Origin: Berberis thunbergii
Lineage: Eukaryota; Streptophyta; Magnoliopsida; Ranunculales; Berberidaceae
NCBI GenBank assembly: GCA_003290165.1
Contig: QNQO01010709.1
Coordinates: forward strand, 95,477 to 159,476
Direction of reading: 5' to 3'
DNA length: 64,000 nt
In this document: positions 33,379 through 44,740 of the stretch, in pieces
Layout of the letters: each line of letters begins with the position of its first letter
How positions within the stretch are numbered: the stretch's first letter is position 1
Notes under the pieces: model-generated
Seen by the model: only the letters and a program-made list of their open reading frames with translations
What the model was told of the DNA's origin: nothing
The model's database searches: none
Made by a program: the position numbers and the translations under genes

Positions 33379-35409
33379 GTAAGTGTGACAACACCCACAA
33401 AATTTTATCTTGTTTGATCATCAAATTTTGTTGAATCTGTACAATTAACGTGATGGGTATTTGCATTTCGGTTCTAATTGCCCTGAAAATTGGTTTTTAA
33501 TTAATGGGTATTATCATGCTTGTGCTCTCAAAGGTTTTGGTTCAAGATGTGGGGCTTATCACATTTTGAGAAAATTTTATTAGATTTATGTAGTTGTTAA
33601 ATCTGGGTTCTTGATTGATTGTTTGTAGAAAATTGGTGGTTTTTGTTTTTAATTTCTTTTTTATTTTTTGTTTTCTGTCTAAATTTCTGAAAATGATTTG
33701 GGTTCTCCTAGTTTAATGTCTCCTTGCTTATTTGCTGTGATGATGAATTCTCTTATTGCATGTTGGTATGATCCTTAGTTTTGATTTTCATTTTCTTCTT
33801 TCAATTGATTCTTATCAACTCATGTTGTGATTTCTGCCAGCGAAAAAATGGTGGGTTTTCTTGTTGATTTCAGTGAAGATTCATTGCACCTCTAAATATT
33901 TCTGTTGATTATTCCATGGGTACTGCTTCTTCTGGAAGTTCTTTAATGGGATATATATATCATGGCTTTCATTCAAGTTTAGGGAATTCTTTCATTAGTG
34001 TATCCAATTATTTTGTTTCATTTGTTAGGATTGGGCATGATTTTGTTGCTCATTTTCTCTTAATTTCGTCGGTCAATATTTGGCTATCTAATTAAAGTAT
34101 ATTTTTTAATATATGTTTGTTTAGTGTAGAGGACAGGGTGAAACAAAATTTTACATTTGATATATGCATCTTTGTATTTGATCCCATTTTTACTTCTTGT
34201 TCTTCATTGGTGGGTAGTATGTTCGCACATTTGTTATTTGGTAGCTGAGCGAGTGATTGGGATTTAGTATGCTTCTGTACTTGTGATACTTATTTATTTA
34301 TTTATCTACTAGTTATTAACGTTTTGATTTGGCTTATTAAATCTTTAGTGCTATTTACTTGACACTTACTGAAAAGTTTTCACAATTCTTTTCCTTTGTT
34401 ATCTAAACAATCTTAACAATTGTGAGGATGCTGAATACAGTTATTCAACATCATGATGTTCAACTTAGGTTATCAATTGTGATATTTCAAACTATTTTTT
34501 GGTGGTTTGTGGTGCTAAACTTGTCTTTTGAACCTTGTGTTTTCATTGCTAGTAGGTATATATCATGTCTAAAGTTGACAAGGATATTTTTTTTTTCTTG
34601 GGTTGAAGTTGACAAAGAATTGGAACTAGTTCGAACTGAACAAAAGATGCAGAGTTGGGTAGCTAAAGCATCAGTTGTTGCCCCTACAATGCAGCAATTT
34701 ACTTCAAATGTCGGGTACTACAGGAAGAGCATGGCTACCTTATCATATTAAGCTCATGTTGGTGAGATGGTCCAGATTATAGCTAAAGCAAATAACTGTC
34801 ATGAGGGATTTGTCCTTATCTTTGGCAATGAGTTGTAGTGAGAGAAAGAACACAGTTGGAAGAGAAACTGGTAGCTGAAATACTAGATTGGTTTAAAGTC
34901 CCTTAACTCTGATTTGGCTAGTCAAAATGCAGTATTGAAAGCATGCAAAATAGAATTTACATTTAGATCTGGCACATAAAGTGCGATGCTAAATACTACA
35001 GAGTATGTATTAAGATTATTGATTCCTTGGGTTTAAAAAAACATTTTTAAGATCTTTGGACTACTTTTGATATGTAAAAATCTTGACCATCTTTATTCCC
35101 AATATAAAAGTTTACCTTCACAGCTCTTACGTTTATTTAGTTTTATATTTCATCATTTTCTTTCAGAAAAATAAAACAATTAACAGGATGACATAATAGT
35201 CCTTGTAACCGTTATCAGAAAACAAACATAACATATTCGTTATTTCAACGTACTTACAAGAATTTAATCACAAAAAATGATCTACTATCTACATTTCATA
35301 AGCAATGAAGTTTTCGAAGCGCGTTGTACTAATGTCAGTACATAATTAAATAGTCAGACCAATAAATTATTACATTTAAGCATTCAATATAAGTTTTTTG
35401 AGTAAGGCT
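33379..35409. other. Intron-like and intergenic DNA after the desaturase exon
   Basis: T-rich sequence with intron character to about 34600. An unrecognised open stretch follows (VDKELELVRTEQKMQSWVAK, 34610-34750) without clear splice-site support. No recognised gene. Confidence 0.4.
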
Positions 35410-35581
35410 AGATGGCGAGGAAATGAGCGAGGAAACGGGGAGTGAGGTGGAGGGAGGGGAACCATTCCCTTCTCTCGAAATGCGCACGTTGAATTTTTTT
35501 ACATGCATCCCGAGGGGAGGAAATGGTTCCCCTCCCTCCACCTCACTCCCCTCGCTGATTTTCTCGCTCATTTCCTCCACA
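35410..35581. repeat. Long imperfect hairpin (foldback element)
   Basis: The left arm GAGGAAATGAGCGAG...GGGGAGTGAGGTGGAGG GAGGGGAACCATT is complementary to the right arm AATGGTTCCCCTCC CTCCACCTCACTCCCC...CTCGCTCATTTCCTC, around a loop near 35490-35515. Arms are about 70-75 bp with a few bulges. It encodes nothing and may be a foldback MITE. A target duplication is not clear. Confidence 0.85.
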
Positions 35582-36204
35582 TTTAGAATTCCCCAAGTTT
35601 TTTTCACTGATTAAAGATGGACAGAGTGAAGCTCTGCTTACCATTTATGACCAAAATAATACATAACTATTATATAATATAACTGTAGAAATCAAATAAA
35701 TTTAATGTTATTAATACATGTGTAGTAAATTCTAACAAAGCTTTTGTATACTTTTCTACTTCCATAGCCTGATCTTGTATATATGATTCAATATAACAAT
35801 GAACACACATCAGTGACGACAATGGTATAAGTTAGTAAAAGGAACAACTCATTTTATTATACAGTTCATAAATGTCGAAAGACAACTTTTTATCTTATCA
35901 TCTGATCTCATCTGATATTGAATAAATAATACTTGATTATCGAATCAAACAACATAAAACATGAGGGTAGATCCAAAATTTCTCGAACAAAATTTTACTG
36001 TTCAATGCAACTTTTCTTAAAGAGCATTTTGTGTTTCGAGAAAATGGGAATGCACTCGTCCCCATTGAAATGTCAAAGATTTCATCCGATTGTACTATTT
36101 TCATAACAGGGTAAGTTGGAGATTTGAGATTGTTAACTTCAAACTCAAATGACAAATAAAGAAAATTAAGGACAAATGGAATCATTTTTACATCAATTAA
36201 TGCC
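35582..36204. other. Intergenic AT-rich DNA
   Basis: No recognised gene, repeat or regulatory motif. Confidence 0.5.
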
Positions 36205-38215
36205 AAGACACTACAAATGTGTTAAAAATCAAATCCCTTAACAAATTACAAGCCGAACTCATTTTTCATAACAATTTTCTAATCTCAATAAAAATACAAT
36301 GTTTTGATATGTGAAGCCTTTCAAAAACCCTCATATTTCTCTCTTTCCACACACACCACATGAGAACATGAGGAATCCTACGCCATAACCACTCTGTCCG
36401 CCAGAAATGATTAGCTTGGGACCACAAACCTAGCCAATCCAAAATGAAACATTGAAACATCAAATTCAAACCAAATTCTGACAAGAAGTTGTTCCAAATG
36501 GATTTGGAGAATCTGCAGTGAAATATCAAATGATCCAGCGTCTCGTCAATCTCATTACAAAACACACAAAGACTTCCTGTGTGGATTCCTCTTTTCCTTA
36601 ACCTATCTTTAGTCAAGATTCTCTCATGCAATACTGACCAACTAAAGAAATTTATCCGAGGAATTTTTTTTTCCACCTAAACCAGATTCTTATGAGAGGA
36701 AATGAAGGGGTTGGAATGAGTCTCAAAATTAGAGGCAGCCAACATGTCAGAAAATTCTTTCACCGAAAAGCCCACACCTTTACCCTTCCACGCCAAACTA
36801 TCAGGGCCCTCCGAGAGCATCTATGTAACGACCTGATTCGCACAGTAAAATATTGTCCGTTTTGGGCCCAACCGGCCCGCCGGCTTTAAAAGGCCTCTTA
36901 CTATGGGAATTGAACCTCGCACGTAAGTAGCACATCCCCCTCCCGCACCCAGGCGATGTGGAACTATGTCCCATTTTCTAGATCGTCCAACCTCTGTTGG
37001 GCCTATTAAGCTCCAACCCTCACCCTCAGGTCCGCCCACTCCAGGGTCTCACAATTCACCCCCTTGGGGCCCAACGTCCACGTCGACACACTTTCGACTT
37101 GGTCAGACTCTGATATCATTCTGTAACGACCCGATCCGCACATTAAGATATTGTCCGTTTTGGGCCCAACCAGGCCGCACGGCTTTAAAATACATCTTAC
37201 TATGGGGATCAAACCTCACACATAAGTAGCACATCCCTCTCCCGCACCCAGACGATGTGGGACTGTCTCCCTTTGTAACTCGTCCAACATCTCTCGGGCC
37301 TGTTGGGCCTATTGGGCTCAACCCTCACCCTCAGGTCCGCTCACTCTAGGGTCTTACAATCTGATTATCCAACTGATTAATTTGGCGACCTTCTCTAGTT
37401 CTCCAGTATTTAGTGGTCTTCGAAAGGAAAGATCCCAAGAAATGCCATTAAACCAGAAATTGCTAACTCTCCCATGTTTTGGTTGTTAATGATAAACAAC
37501 ATTGAAAAACAGATCCTTCAGAGGTTGGTTGTTACACCAAGAATCATGCCAAAAAGATATGAGATCACCATTGCCACATCGAAGAGAGATGTGTGGGTAG
37601 AAAACACTTGCAGACCGAGAGATGAACTTCCACAAAGAGCATCCACAGGGAGAGTACTTAGTTATCTTATCTCACTCTCATCTATTGTGCCCATATTTAT
37701 CAATGATGAACGATCTTCATAAATTGCCATATTCTTTTGCAAATCGACAAAGCCACTTGAAAAGTAAAGCAAAATTGAAAGTGATCACTTGGCGAATGCC
37801 CAATCCACCTTGAGATTTGGGACAACAATTTTTTCCCCAACCCACTAAATGCATTTTTCTAGAGTTTTGAGTGGAACCCCATAGGAAGTCGCGCATGATC
37901 TGTTCCATCTTGGCTGCTATTGAAGATGAAACTTTGATAAGAGACAAAATGAACACAGGGATAAAAGCTAAAGTGGATTGGAAAATAACTAATCTGCCTG
38001 CTTTTTAGAGGAATTCACGCTTCTAAGACGCTAGTCTCGATTCCATCATTTCGATCGTCTCATCCCACATAACTTTACTTTTAAAACTAGCACCCAAAGG
38101 CATGCCAAAGTACTTAACTAGAAACTGAATCCCTGCACAACCAAATAAACTCACCAACTGCTGCAAATGAGGGACATCTCTAATAGACAAAACCACTGAT
38201 TTGTAAAAGTTGTTT
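36205..38215 (-). pseudogene. 5'-truncated LINE ORF2 remnant (RT C-terminus and zinc-binding domain)
   Basis: On the minus strand, from about 38180: VKYFGMPLGASFKSK, an IPVFILSLIKV segment, KMEQIMRDFLWG and SQGGLGIRQ (RT thumb/connection region, 37956-37717). Next come CGNGDLISFWHDSWC (about 37540) and NFRR-type words. After a TRIM insertion follow RINFFSWSVLHERILTKDRL, CVFCNEIDETLDHLIFHC (the zf-RVT zinc-binding domain, about 36570) and IWNNFL...VWKERNMRVFE. This order is that of plant LINE/L1 ORF2. Upstream RT catalytic motifs are missing and several stops occur. Confidence 0.88.
36824..37358 (-). mobile_element. TRIM (miniature LTR retrotransposon) inside the LINE
   Basis: 535 bp: two LTRs (36824-37053, 230 bp; 37122-37358, 237 bp) with ends TGTAA...TTACA, around a 68-bp interior. 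On the minus strand, TGATATCAGAGTC just after the 5' LTR resembles the Met-tRNA primer site TGGTATCAGAGC. CCCCAAGGGGGTGA just before the 3' LTR is a polypurine tract. Flanks ATCTA (36819-36823) and ATCTG (37359-37363) match at 4 of 5. No 5S-like sequence is seen, so it is not Cassandra. It has no coding capacity. Confidence 0.9.
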
Positions 38216-38454
38216 TTCCTAAATTCCTAAAATATCGTTCAAGTTAAAATACATTTTTATTTCCTTATGAAAATACCATTTGAGCTACAAAATCCAATAT
38301 CATCCTCAAATGTAGATATGATTCTTATTTGAGTTGTCTTGCGACCTATACATTGAGTTGTCTTGCCACTTATATGTTTTAATGTTAATGAAGCCAATAA
38401 ATAACACTTTTAACAAAAAAGAAGAAGCTAGCAATTAACACATATTTACCCTTA

Positions 38455-38676
38455 GGGTCTGTTTGGGTTCATGGAAAATAGTCATGAAAATTTAAATCAT
38501 TTATATGAATTTGATTTCGATGCCTTCCATCGAACTTGAATTCTCATGAGTAGTGGGAAAACAATTTTACGAAGAATCGATTTCTTGTCAATAAATAGAC
38601 AATCAAACATCGAAAATCTACATAACAAGAGAAACAAATTTCATTTCCCAACAAAAATGGCAAACCAAACGTACTC
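38455..38676. mobile_element. PIF/Harbinger-like MITE
   Basis: 222 bp with inverted ends GGGTCTGTTTGGGTT and CAAACCAAACGTACTC, AT-rich inside. Flanking trinucleotides are TTA and TCA, an imperfect fit to the TWA target of this superfamily. Confidence 0.5.
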
Positions 38677-39361
38677 TCAATTTATTTTTCCCTCCTTGAC
38701 TCTTCTTCTTGTGATTTTCAATTGGAGAAAAAAAAACTATATTTCTAGCTAAAGATGAAAGAAGATCCCAAGGAGAAAAAAATCACGAGGAGAAAAAAGA
38801 TCTCACACAAGACAAGAAAAGGGTCCATTTTGACATAGTTCTTGTGTTTAGTGTCCCATGGAGGATGACTTGCCTTTCTGAAGCACAGAAAGTGAGAGAT
38901 CGTTCAAATCCATGAAAGAAAGAGCCTGAAGTGTGAGTGGGTTCCACTGCTAATTACAAAGCATCTCACGCTTCGACATTAGCCAGCTTCCTTTTTCCAT
39001 GCTAAAAGGAAAAGTATCATATCCAATGTTTCCTCAGACCTTCCAAATATTCCTGAGAAAAGCTAATCTGTACACCTCATACAAGGTGGGGGGATCCTAC
39101 CTGTTGAATTAGGGTAAGAGACCCTAAAACTCCCAAATTAGGTTAAAGTGATTTTTAGGCAAAGGGTTGGTGCATAAAATGAGTCGCATTGGGGTTTACC
39201 ATTGATCACTATAAGTGCAAGTATAGAGTACGTAGAAAACCGAATAAACTGACAAAATCGTCTAAATAAAAATTTACCTTATGCTAGAAAGAGCTCCATA
39301 CTCCTCCAAAAGATAGATTTATAAGTAAGTAGTTTTTCCCTATTCATATCCAATCTTTCGC
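38677..39361. other. Intergenic, no recognised feature
   Basis: AT-rich DNA without codon structure or recognisable repeats. Confidence 0.45.
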
Positions 39362-39690
39362 GTTGTAACCTAAATTGTCACTACATCAAATTGATATTTT
39401 TGTAACAATCCAAAAAACAGTATCACTTTTGAAGTGTAACAATCCACCTAACAATTTTACACACTTTCACAAACAAAATGATACAATAATTGTATCACCA
39501 TGAAGAGTATGGTTATAAAAGTGATACTATTCATGGTGATCCAATTTATTGTATCATTTTTATGTGCTACTGTTTTTCATTTTTTTAACTAAATTTAGTT
39601 TTCACTTAAAATTGTTTGGTGAATTGTAACATCTTAAAAGTGATATTTTTTTTAGAGTTGTTACAAAAGTGTCAATTTAGTGTAATGTGT
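39362..39690. mobile_element. Foldback MITE with ~100-bp inverted arms
   Basis: The left arm TTGTAACCTAAATTGTCAC...TTTTTGTAACAATCC and the right arm GTTACAAAAGTGTCAATTTAGTGTAA are imperfect reverse complements. Inner words AAGTGATA and TGATACAATAA are also mirrored around a centre near 39520. No ORF. A target duplication was not resolved. Confidence 0.75.
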
Positions 39691-40791
39691 GAAGGTTTCT
39701 CTCGTGCTACAAGTGGCATTTTGATGACATCATTCTCTTTGATACTTGTCTAAAACCCCTAAAAAGATTCGAAAGAAGGCAGGATTTGATATGCTATTAT
39801 AAGTGGTTAGGGTTGGAGAGCATGCTCTGTCCCCCATAAATCAAAATTTAAATACATGCTAAATAGCGTAACAAAATTTAAATACTTGCTAAATAACGAT
39901 TTTGATGTGCTCGTTCAAAGACCTTGAGAATTAAAGGTTCGAAGGACAATTGGTACAAAAATTAGTTTCACACTAGGTCCACAAGCTGGACTAAAACAAG
40001 GATCTTGTTAGCCATGATACTCATGGGTTACAAACTTAATTATGTAAACTTATTTAGCTTATTTTAATTTAACAAAGAAGAAGACATTGTTTTAGAGTGA
40101 GAGTAAGACAGTGATGAGTCCACACTTCCTTAACCTATTTCAAAAGATTTGAGAAAGGAATAGAAGAAAATCCAGACTTTCATGCTCAAACAAGACAAGG
40201 GAAAGGACCCCCAGTTGAGTTCATGGTGATTAAACTAACCCATTGGGCTTCTAATTATCTCAATTAAACTATTTTAAAGAGAATTAAATGAACATTGGGT
40301 TTTGTTCCAATGGGGTTTTACTAAAGTCAACAAACAAGTTTGGCTTTTGATTTCAACTAGTATTGGGTTTTGCAGATTCTCCCCACTTTCATCTCTTCAT
40401 ATTTTTTGAATTTTTTTATTGCTTCAGAAAATTAATTAATCTCATTTATTACATTACACTGTGAGTGTAGTTGTGGACTGGGTTGGGTGGGATGAGGTGA
40501 GATTTATTGCCATATTTTGAATTCTTTTACCTTCTGGCATTCCATTTATTTCTCCACCAAACAAGCTTCTTGATTTCCAGTGTTTTGAGTTCTCTCTTTG
40601 ACTTGCAGGTTTTTGAGCAGTAAAAAAACAAGTCTACATAGCTAGGCCTGCTAAATCACCTCATTAAGTAGAACCAACCTTGCATTAGAGGGACAAAGAT
40701 GAATTGGGTTCCTCTAAAAATTCAATCTTGGAGCTGAGTCAGATCTAAAGCTTCAAACTTGGTGAGTTGTTCAGCCTTTTTGCTTCAAAAT
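39691..40791 (+). promoter_or_regulatory. Upstream region of the ATL gene
   Basis: AT-rich; CTTTGACTTGCAG at about 40600 could be the acceptor of a 5'UTR intron. No clear TATA box could be assigned. Confidence 0.3.
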
Positions 40792-42249
40792 ATGGATTGG
40801 GTTTCTTCCCAAAGTAGAGCACAACCCCCCAAACTCTTCTTTTTGCCTAATCCACCACCACCACCACCACCACCACTAACACCCCAAACCAGTGGTGGTG
40901 GAGGAGGAGCCTTCAATCTTGATAACAAAATCAGCCCAAGTATCCTTCTCATCATCATAATTCTTGCTATAATCTTCTTCATCTCTGGGTTGCTTCACCT
41001 TATTGTGAGATTCCTCTTCAGACCCACCACTAGACACCCTGATGAGTTAGACAATGTGACTGCCTTACAAGGTCAGTTACAGCAACTTTTCCATCTCCAT
41101 GACTCGGGGGTGGATCAGTCTTACATAGACACTCTCCCTGTGTTTCTTTACAAAGCTATAATTGGATTGAAGAACCCATTTGATTGTGCTGTGTGTTTGT
41201 GTGAATTTGAAGATGATGATAAGCTTAGATTGCTCCCAAAATGTAGCCATGCTTTCCATGTTGAGTGTATTGATACTTGGCTCTTGTCTCACTCAACTTG
41301 TCCTCTTTGTAGAGGGAGTTTACTTTCTGAATTCAATCCAAACAATAATTGTTCTCCAATTGTTCTTGTTTTGGAGTCTGGGGGTGAGAGTTCTAGAGAG
41401 ATTGTTTCAGATGCTGCAAGTTCTGTTCTTGCCACTAATACTCAATTGGGGTGTGAATTGGAGTCTTCTTGTAATGATTTGTCTCAGAAATTTGATGAAA
41501 ATCCCATTAAAAACGAAGTGATTCCAGTAGCAATGCCGCCGGTTTTGGAGGAGAAAGTTTTGCAAGTTAAGCTTGGGAAGTTCAGGAATGTTGAGCCCTT
41601 TGAGGGAGGAATAGTAGGAGAAGGTAGTAGTAGCAACTTTGATGCTAGGAGGTGCTTTTCGATGGGGTCTTTCGAGTATGTTATGGATGAGAGTTCATCT
41701 TTGCAAGTAGCTATAAAACCCCAAGCAAGAAAACAGACAAGTAAGAAGCCTTCGATGCCATTGACACCAGGGCGGAGGATCGCAGTGTCTGAATGTGATT
41801 GCAATTCGACTAGATTCAAGGGGTTCGATTTGTTTCCAAGTAATGGAAGTCATAATGGAGATAGCAAAATTACTAGTGGAGATGATGGTGGAAGGAACAA
41901 TGGGGATAGTTTCTCTATTTCAAAGATATGGCTGCGAAACAAGGAGAGACCGACGTCAAGTGGTGATTCTTCAAGGCGAGCATTCTCATTTCGATTTCCA
42001 TTGCAAAGGAGTGAGGCATCCCAGGAACTTAATGCGAAGGATGGAAGCACTACTAGTAAAAGGAGTACTATTTCTGATATGGATGTGTCAAGATGGGAGA
42101 ATTCTGAATTGGGTGTTGATGAGGAGGTTGGAAGCTCTGCTATTATGGATTCTCAATTGAATATGCCGTCATTTGCACGGAGGACTCTGCAATGGCTTGT
42201 AGGAAGGCAGAACAAGGTTGTTCACACATCTTCTTCTCCCAATGTTTGA
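40792..42249 (+). CDS. ATL13: ATL-type RING-H2 E3 ubiquitin ligase, ATL13-like
   Basis: Intronless, 485 residues from the ATG at 40792. The open frame extends 33 bases upstream but only from a TTG, so that extension is not used. The N-terminal part has eight consecutive Pro (21-28) and five Gly. One membrane helix lies at about 50-74 ([20 protein letters not shown]). A GVD-type variant of the ATL GLD box follows ([13 protein letters not shown], 106-118). The RING-H2 has ligands C132, C135, C151, H153, H156, C159, C170 and C173 with canonical spacing C-x2-C-x15-C-x-H-x2-H-x2-C-x10-C-x2-C. The C-terminal half carries [29 protein letters not shown] and FSISKIWLR, conserved in the ATL13/46/47 group. 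Predicted to be a membrane-anchored ubiquitin ligase; substrates unknown. Confidence 0.95.
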   Translation: MDWVSSQSRAQPPKLFFLPNPPPPPPPPLTPQTSGGGGGAFNLDNKISPSILLIIIILAIIFFISGLLHLIVRFLFRPTTRHPDELDNVTALQGQLQQLFHLHDSGVDQSYIDTLPVFLYKAIIGLKNPFDCAVCLCEFEDDDKLRLLPKCSHAFHVECIDTWLLSHSTCPLCRGSLLSEFNPNNNCSPIVLVLESGGESSREIVSDAASSVLATNTQLGCELESSCNDLSQKFDENPIKNEVIPVAMPPVLEEKVLQVKLGKFRNVEPFEGGIVGEGSSSNFDARRCFSMGSFEYVMDESSSLQVAIKPQARKQTSKKPSMPLTPGRRIAVSECDCNSTRFKGFDLFPSNGSHNGDSKITSGDDGGRNNGDSFSISKIWLRNKERPTSSGDSSRRAFSFRFPLQRSEASQELNAKDGSTTSKRSTISDMDVSRWENSELGVDEEVGSSAIMDSQLNMPSFARRTLQWLVGRQNKVVHTSSSPNV

Positions 42250-42589
42250 AATTTAGAATTGTTTCAAGTGTTGCTGTTAAATTCCTGAATTTTGAAGGGA
42301 AACATTGTTAGTCAGAAAACAGTTATCTCAATACAAAGTCTTCATATTATCTATTAAAATGCTTGATACATAAGCATTTCTTCAATGATTTCCTCATACT
42401 GTTCCGTTTAAGTTTGTGTGTTTATGCTTATAATTATAGTTCAGTTTTTACTTAAATACTGCCGTTGGCTTCAGTACTAGAGTCATAACGTAAATCCACG
42501 AACTTGCGTCATTTATATACTCTTCAAAGTCTCTTCAAAGTCTCTATCTACTTGGTTCATTTGCATCGAAGAGATATACAATAGGAGTC
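42250..42589 (+). other. 3'UTR and downstream DNA of the ATL gene
   Basis: AT-rich sequence directly after the stop. The exact poly(A) site is not visible. No other feature. Confidence 0.4.
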
Positions 42590-42720
42590 TCCGACCAAAG
42601 GGTGCTAGCTTAGCTAGTAAGACTTGTGCAGATGATATCACAAGTCCCGGTTTAAACCCTGCCAAAGGCGTTTAAGTATCCATTATAATTTCCGTTTGTC
42701 AGAATGGGTCTTTGGGTGAA
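42590..42720 (+). mobile_element. tRNA-derived SINE-like sequence
   Basis: A-box-like TGCTAGCTTAGCTAGTAAG (42603-42621) and B-box-like GGTTTAAACCC (42649-42659) are separated by about 30 bp. Pol III promoter layout without a foldable tRNA points to a SINE. Confidence 0.6.
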
Positions 42721-43700
42721 TGATTAAGAAGGGCTGTTTCAAATTTGAATTCTGCTAATTGGGTTTGGGGATGTTTAGTTTTCTTTGATTTTATTGAATC
42801 TGAGTGAGAGGTCATAGATGTAGCCAAGCCATCTCTACCTGGTTACAGGCTGTTGAAGTTAATGCTAAGCCTTCCTTTCTTTTATTAGTTCACGCATTTG
42901 TTGTTGAGTGAAGAAGAAGGTCTGGTGAGCCTTAATGTGAGAGTGACCAAACCTGACCCATTTTTTGTCCCCAAACAATTCTAAACCTTGCAAGCCTAAA
43001 AATGTTATTAATGTTTGCAAAAAAACTGTTGTTGGGATGTAAGTTTTAATCTTTGTCTCTGAAAGGGAAATCTTTAATTCCGCATTAACGCGCCTCTATT
43101 ATGGAGGGTTAAAGTTCGATCAATTATTGAACGACGATTAGGCTTCCTTATCAAGTGCTAATATCGGAAAGTCTCATTTAGGTTTGGAAGATATTTGCAA
43201 ATACCTGCATATATCTAGACAAAGATAGCTATCCTATTAGGGTCCTTAATGCATTAACTTTAGGGGGATTATAGTTTTGATTCGTTACGGATCATCCATG
43301 TTAACTTGTCTTGTGCACTTTAAACTTATGGAACAGCAACATAAGGTAACAACCGCGTTGTCTTGAACATTTCTAACAACGACATCTATAATAATATCAT
43401 GCATGTACATCCAACTTAGATTGACCTTGAATATCTGGTGAGGTGGGACATGCTAAGCTAATTCCTAACCATTACCAACCTATATATGTGCAGTGTATCT
43501 TAACTTTCCTAGTGAACATAACAGCACTGGAAATGGAACCCAATAATAGACATGACGATAAGTTCCCGAAACCAACCTCTAAGTGGTCATGATAGAGATG
43601 GCTATGGTGCATGGTGTAATCATCTTCTTTAGTTGGATATCAAAAGAGAGAACATGTCAAGGACCACACAGATCTTAAAGACACAGTGACTTCTCAACCA
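42721..43700. other. Intergenic, no recognised feature
   Basis: No ORF with coding character, no repeat recognised; ends at the target copy of the next element. Confidence 0.45.
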
Positions 43701-44393
43701 TGGGCGGACCTACTAATACAATATGACGATTGTATATACAAAAATGTCAACAAATCTTTGTTGGTGTCGTGGTTGGAGATTTATTAATTTTTGTAAAAGG
43801 CCTGAATTCGATACTTTTCGAGTGCATTTTTATTTTATTTTCAATGCAATTTTATTAGTAATTGCAAACATTAAAAAATGTTTAGTTTAATAAAAACTTA
43901 TTAACATAAATTGTTTTTCAGAAATCAAATAAAACCTCCAACAAAAAAATATTTAAAATTAATATCTAAAATAATAACTAAAGAATTCAATGAAAATATA
44001 TACCATTGGACAACTCGTATAAAATTTGAGCCTCATATAAACTATTTTTTCTATGAGATTGTATTATGATCATATTAGGTTCGCAAATTAAAAAAAATTA
44101 GCTTCACCTAAATACTTATCCTAATTATTTTGTGATATTAGTTATATATTCTAGTTATTATGCTTGTTTGCTCCTAGCTAAAGTTATCGATAGTGACCTT
44201 ATTTTGGCTTAAAATTGGATTACACTAGATCAATTTTGATATATGCAATGTATTTTTGATAGTTATATTTTTTTATTAGTTACTAGTTCAAGTTGAAATT
44301 TTTTTTTGGCTTTACCATTGATAATTACTATTATCAACTAATAAGTATTTTCTATATCACCCCTCTCGACTAAAATCCTGGGTCCGCCCCTGC
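43701..44393. mobile_element. Non-autonomous TIR element with 9-bp target duplication
   Basis: About 693 bp with inverted ends TGGGCGGACC and GGTCCGCCCC. Flanks TCTCAACCA (43692-43700) and TCTCAACTA (44394-44402) match at 8 of 9, which suggests a Mutator-like class. A Pol III-like pair GGTGTCGTGGTTGGAG (43773) and GAATTCGATAC (43804) lies near the left end, so a SINE may be part of it. The interior is AT-rich and non-coding. Confidence 0.7.
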
Positions 44394-44740
44394 TCTCAAC
44401 TACCTCTGTTCTTATTGAATTCAAGTGCAAATGGAAATCAACGAAGTACAACTAATTTTTCTGAACACAGAACATGCGCACTGATGTGTTTCGGATTGAG
44501 ATTTAATAAGCTAAGTTGAAACTGAACTTGATCGTCTGTTAATAATACATGGTCTTGAGCTTTACTCATTGAACAACCTCACCTACATTTAGTGTTCGTT
44601 CTAGGCATTGAGAGAAAACCAAGTATCTAACATACACAAAAAAGAACTGTGCCAACAATAAGAACAAAAACATCAAGAGGGAAGTAAGTGATCACAGTTT
44701 TGATCATTCACTGTCTTTCTTGAATCGCAAAAAATGTTTT

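Noticed and set aside
36821..37321. Several short ORFs on both strands
   Set aside because: They lie in the TRIM LTRs and interior, which carry no genes.
36824..37358. Cassandra-type TRIM
   Set aside because: Cassandra LTRs carry a 5S-rRNA-like sequence; none is visible here.
40759..40791. N-terminal extension of the ATL ORF
   Set aside because: The extended frame begins with TTG; the first ATG at 40792 gives the MDW start and standard ATL layout.
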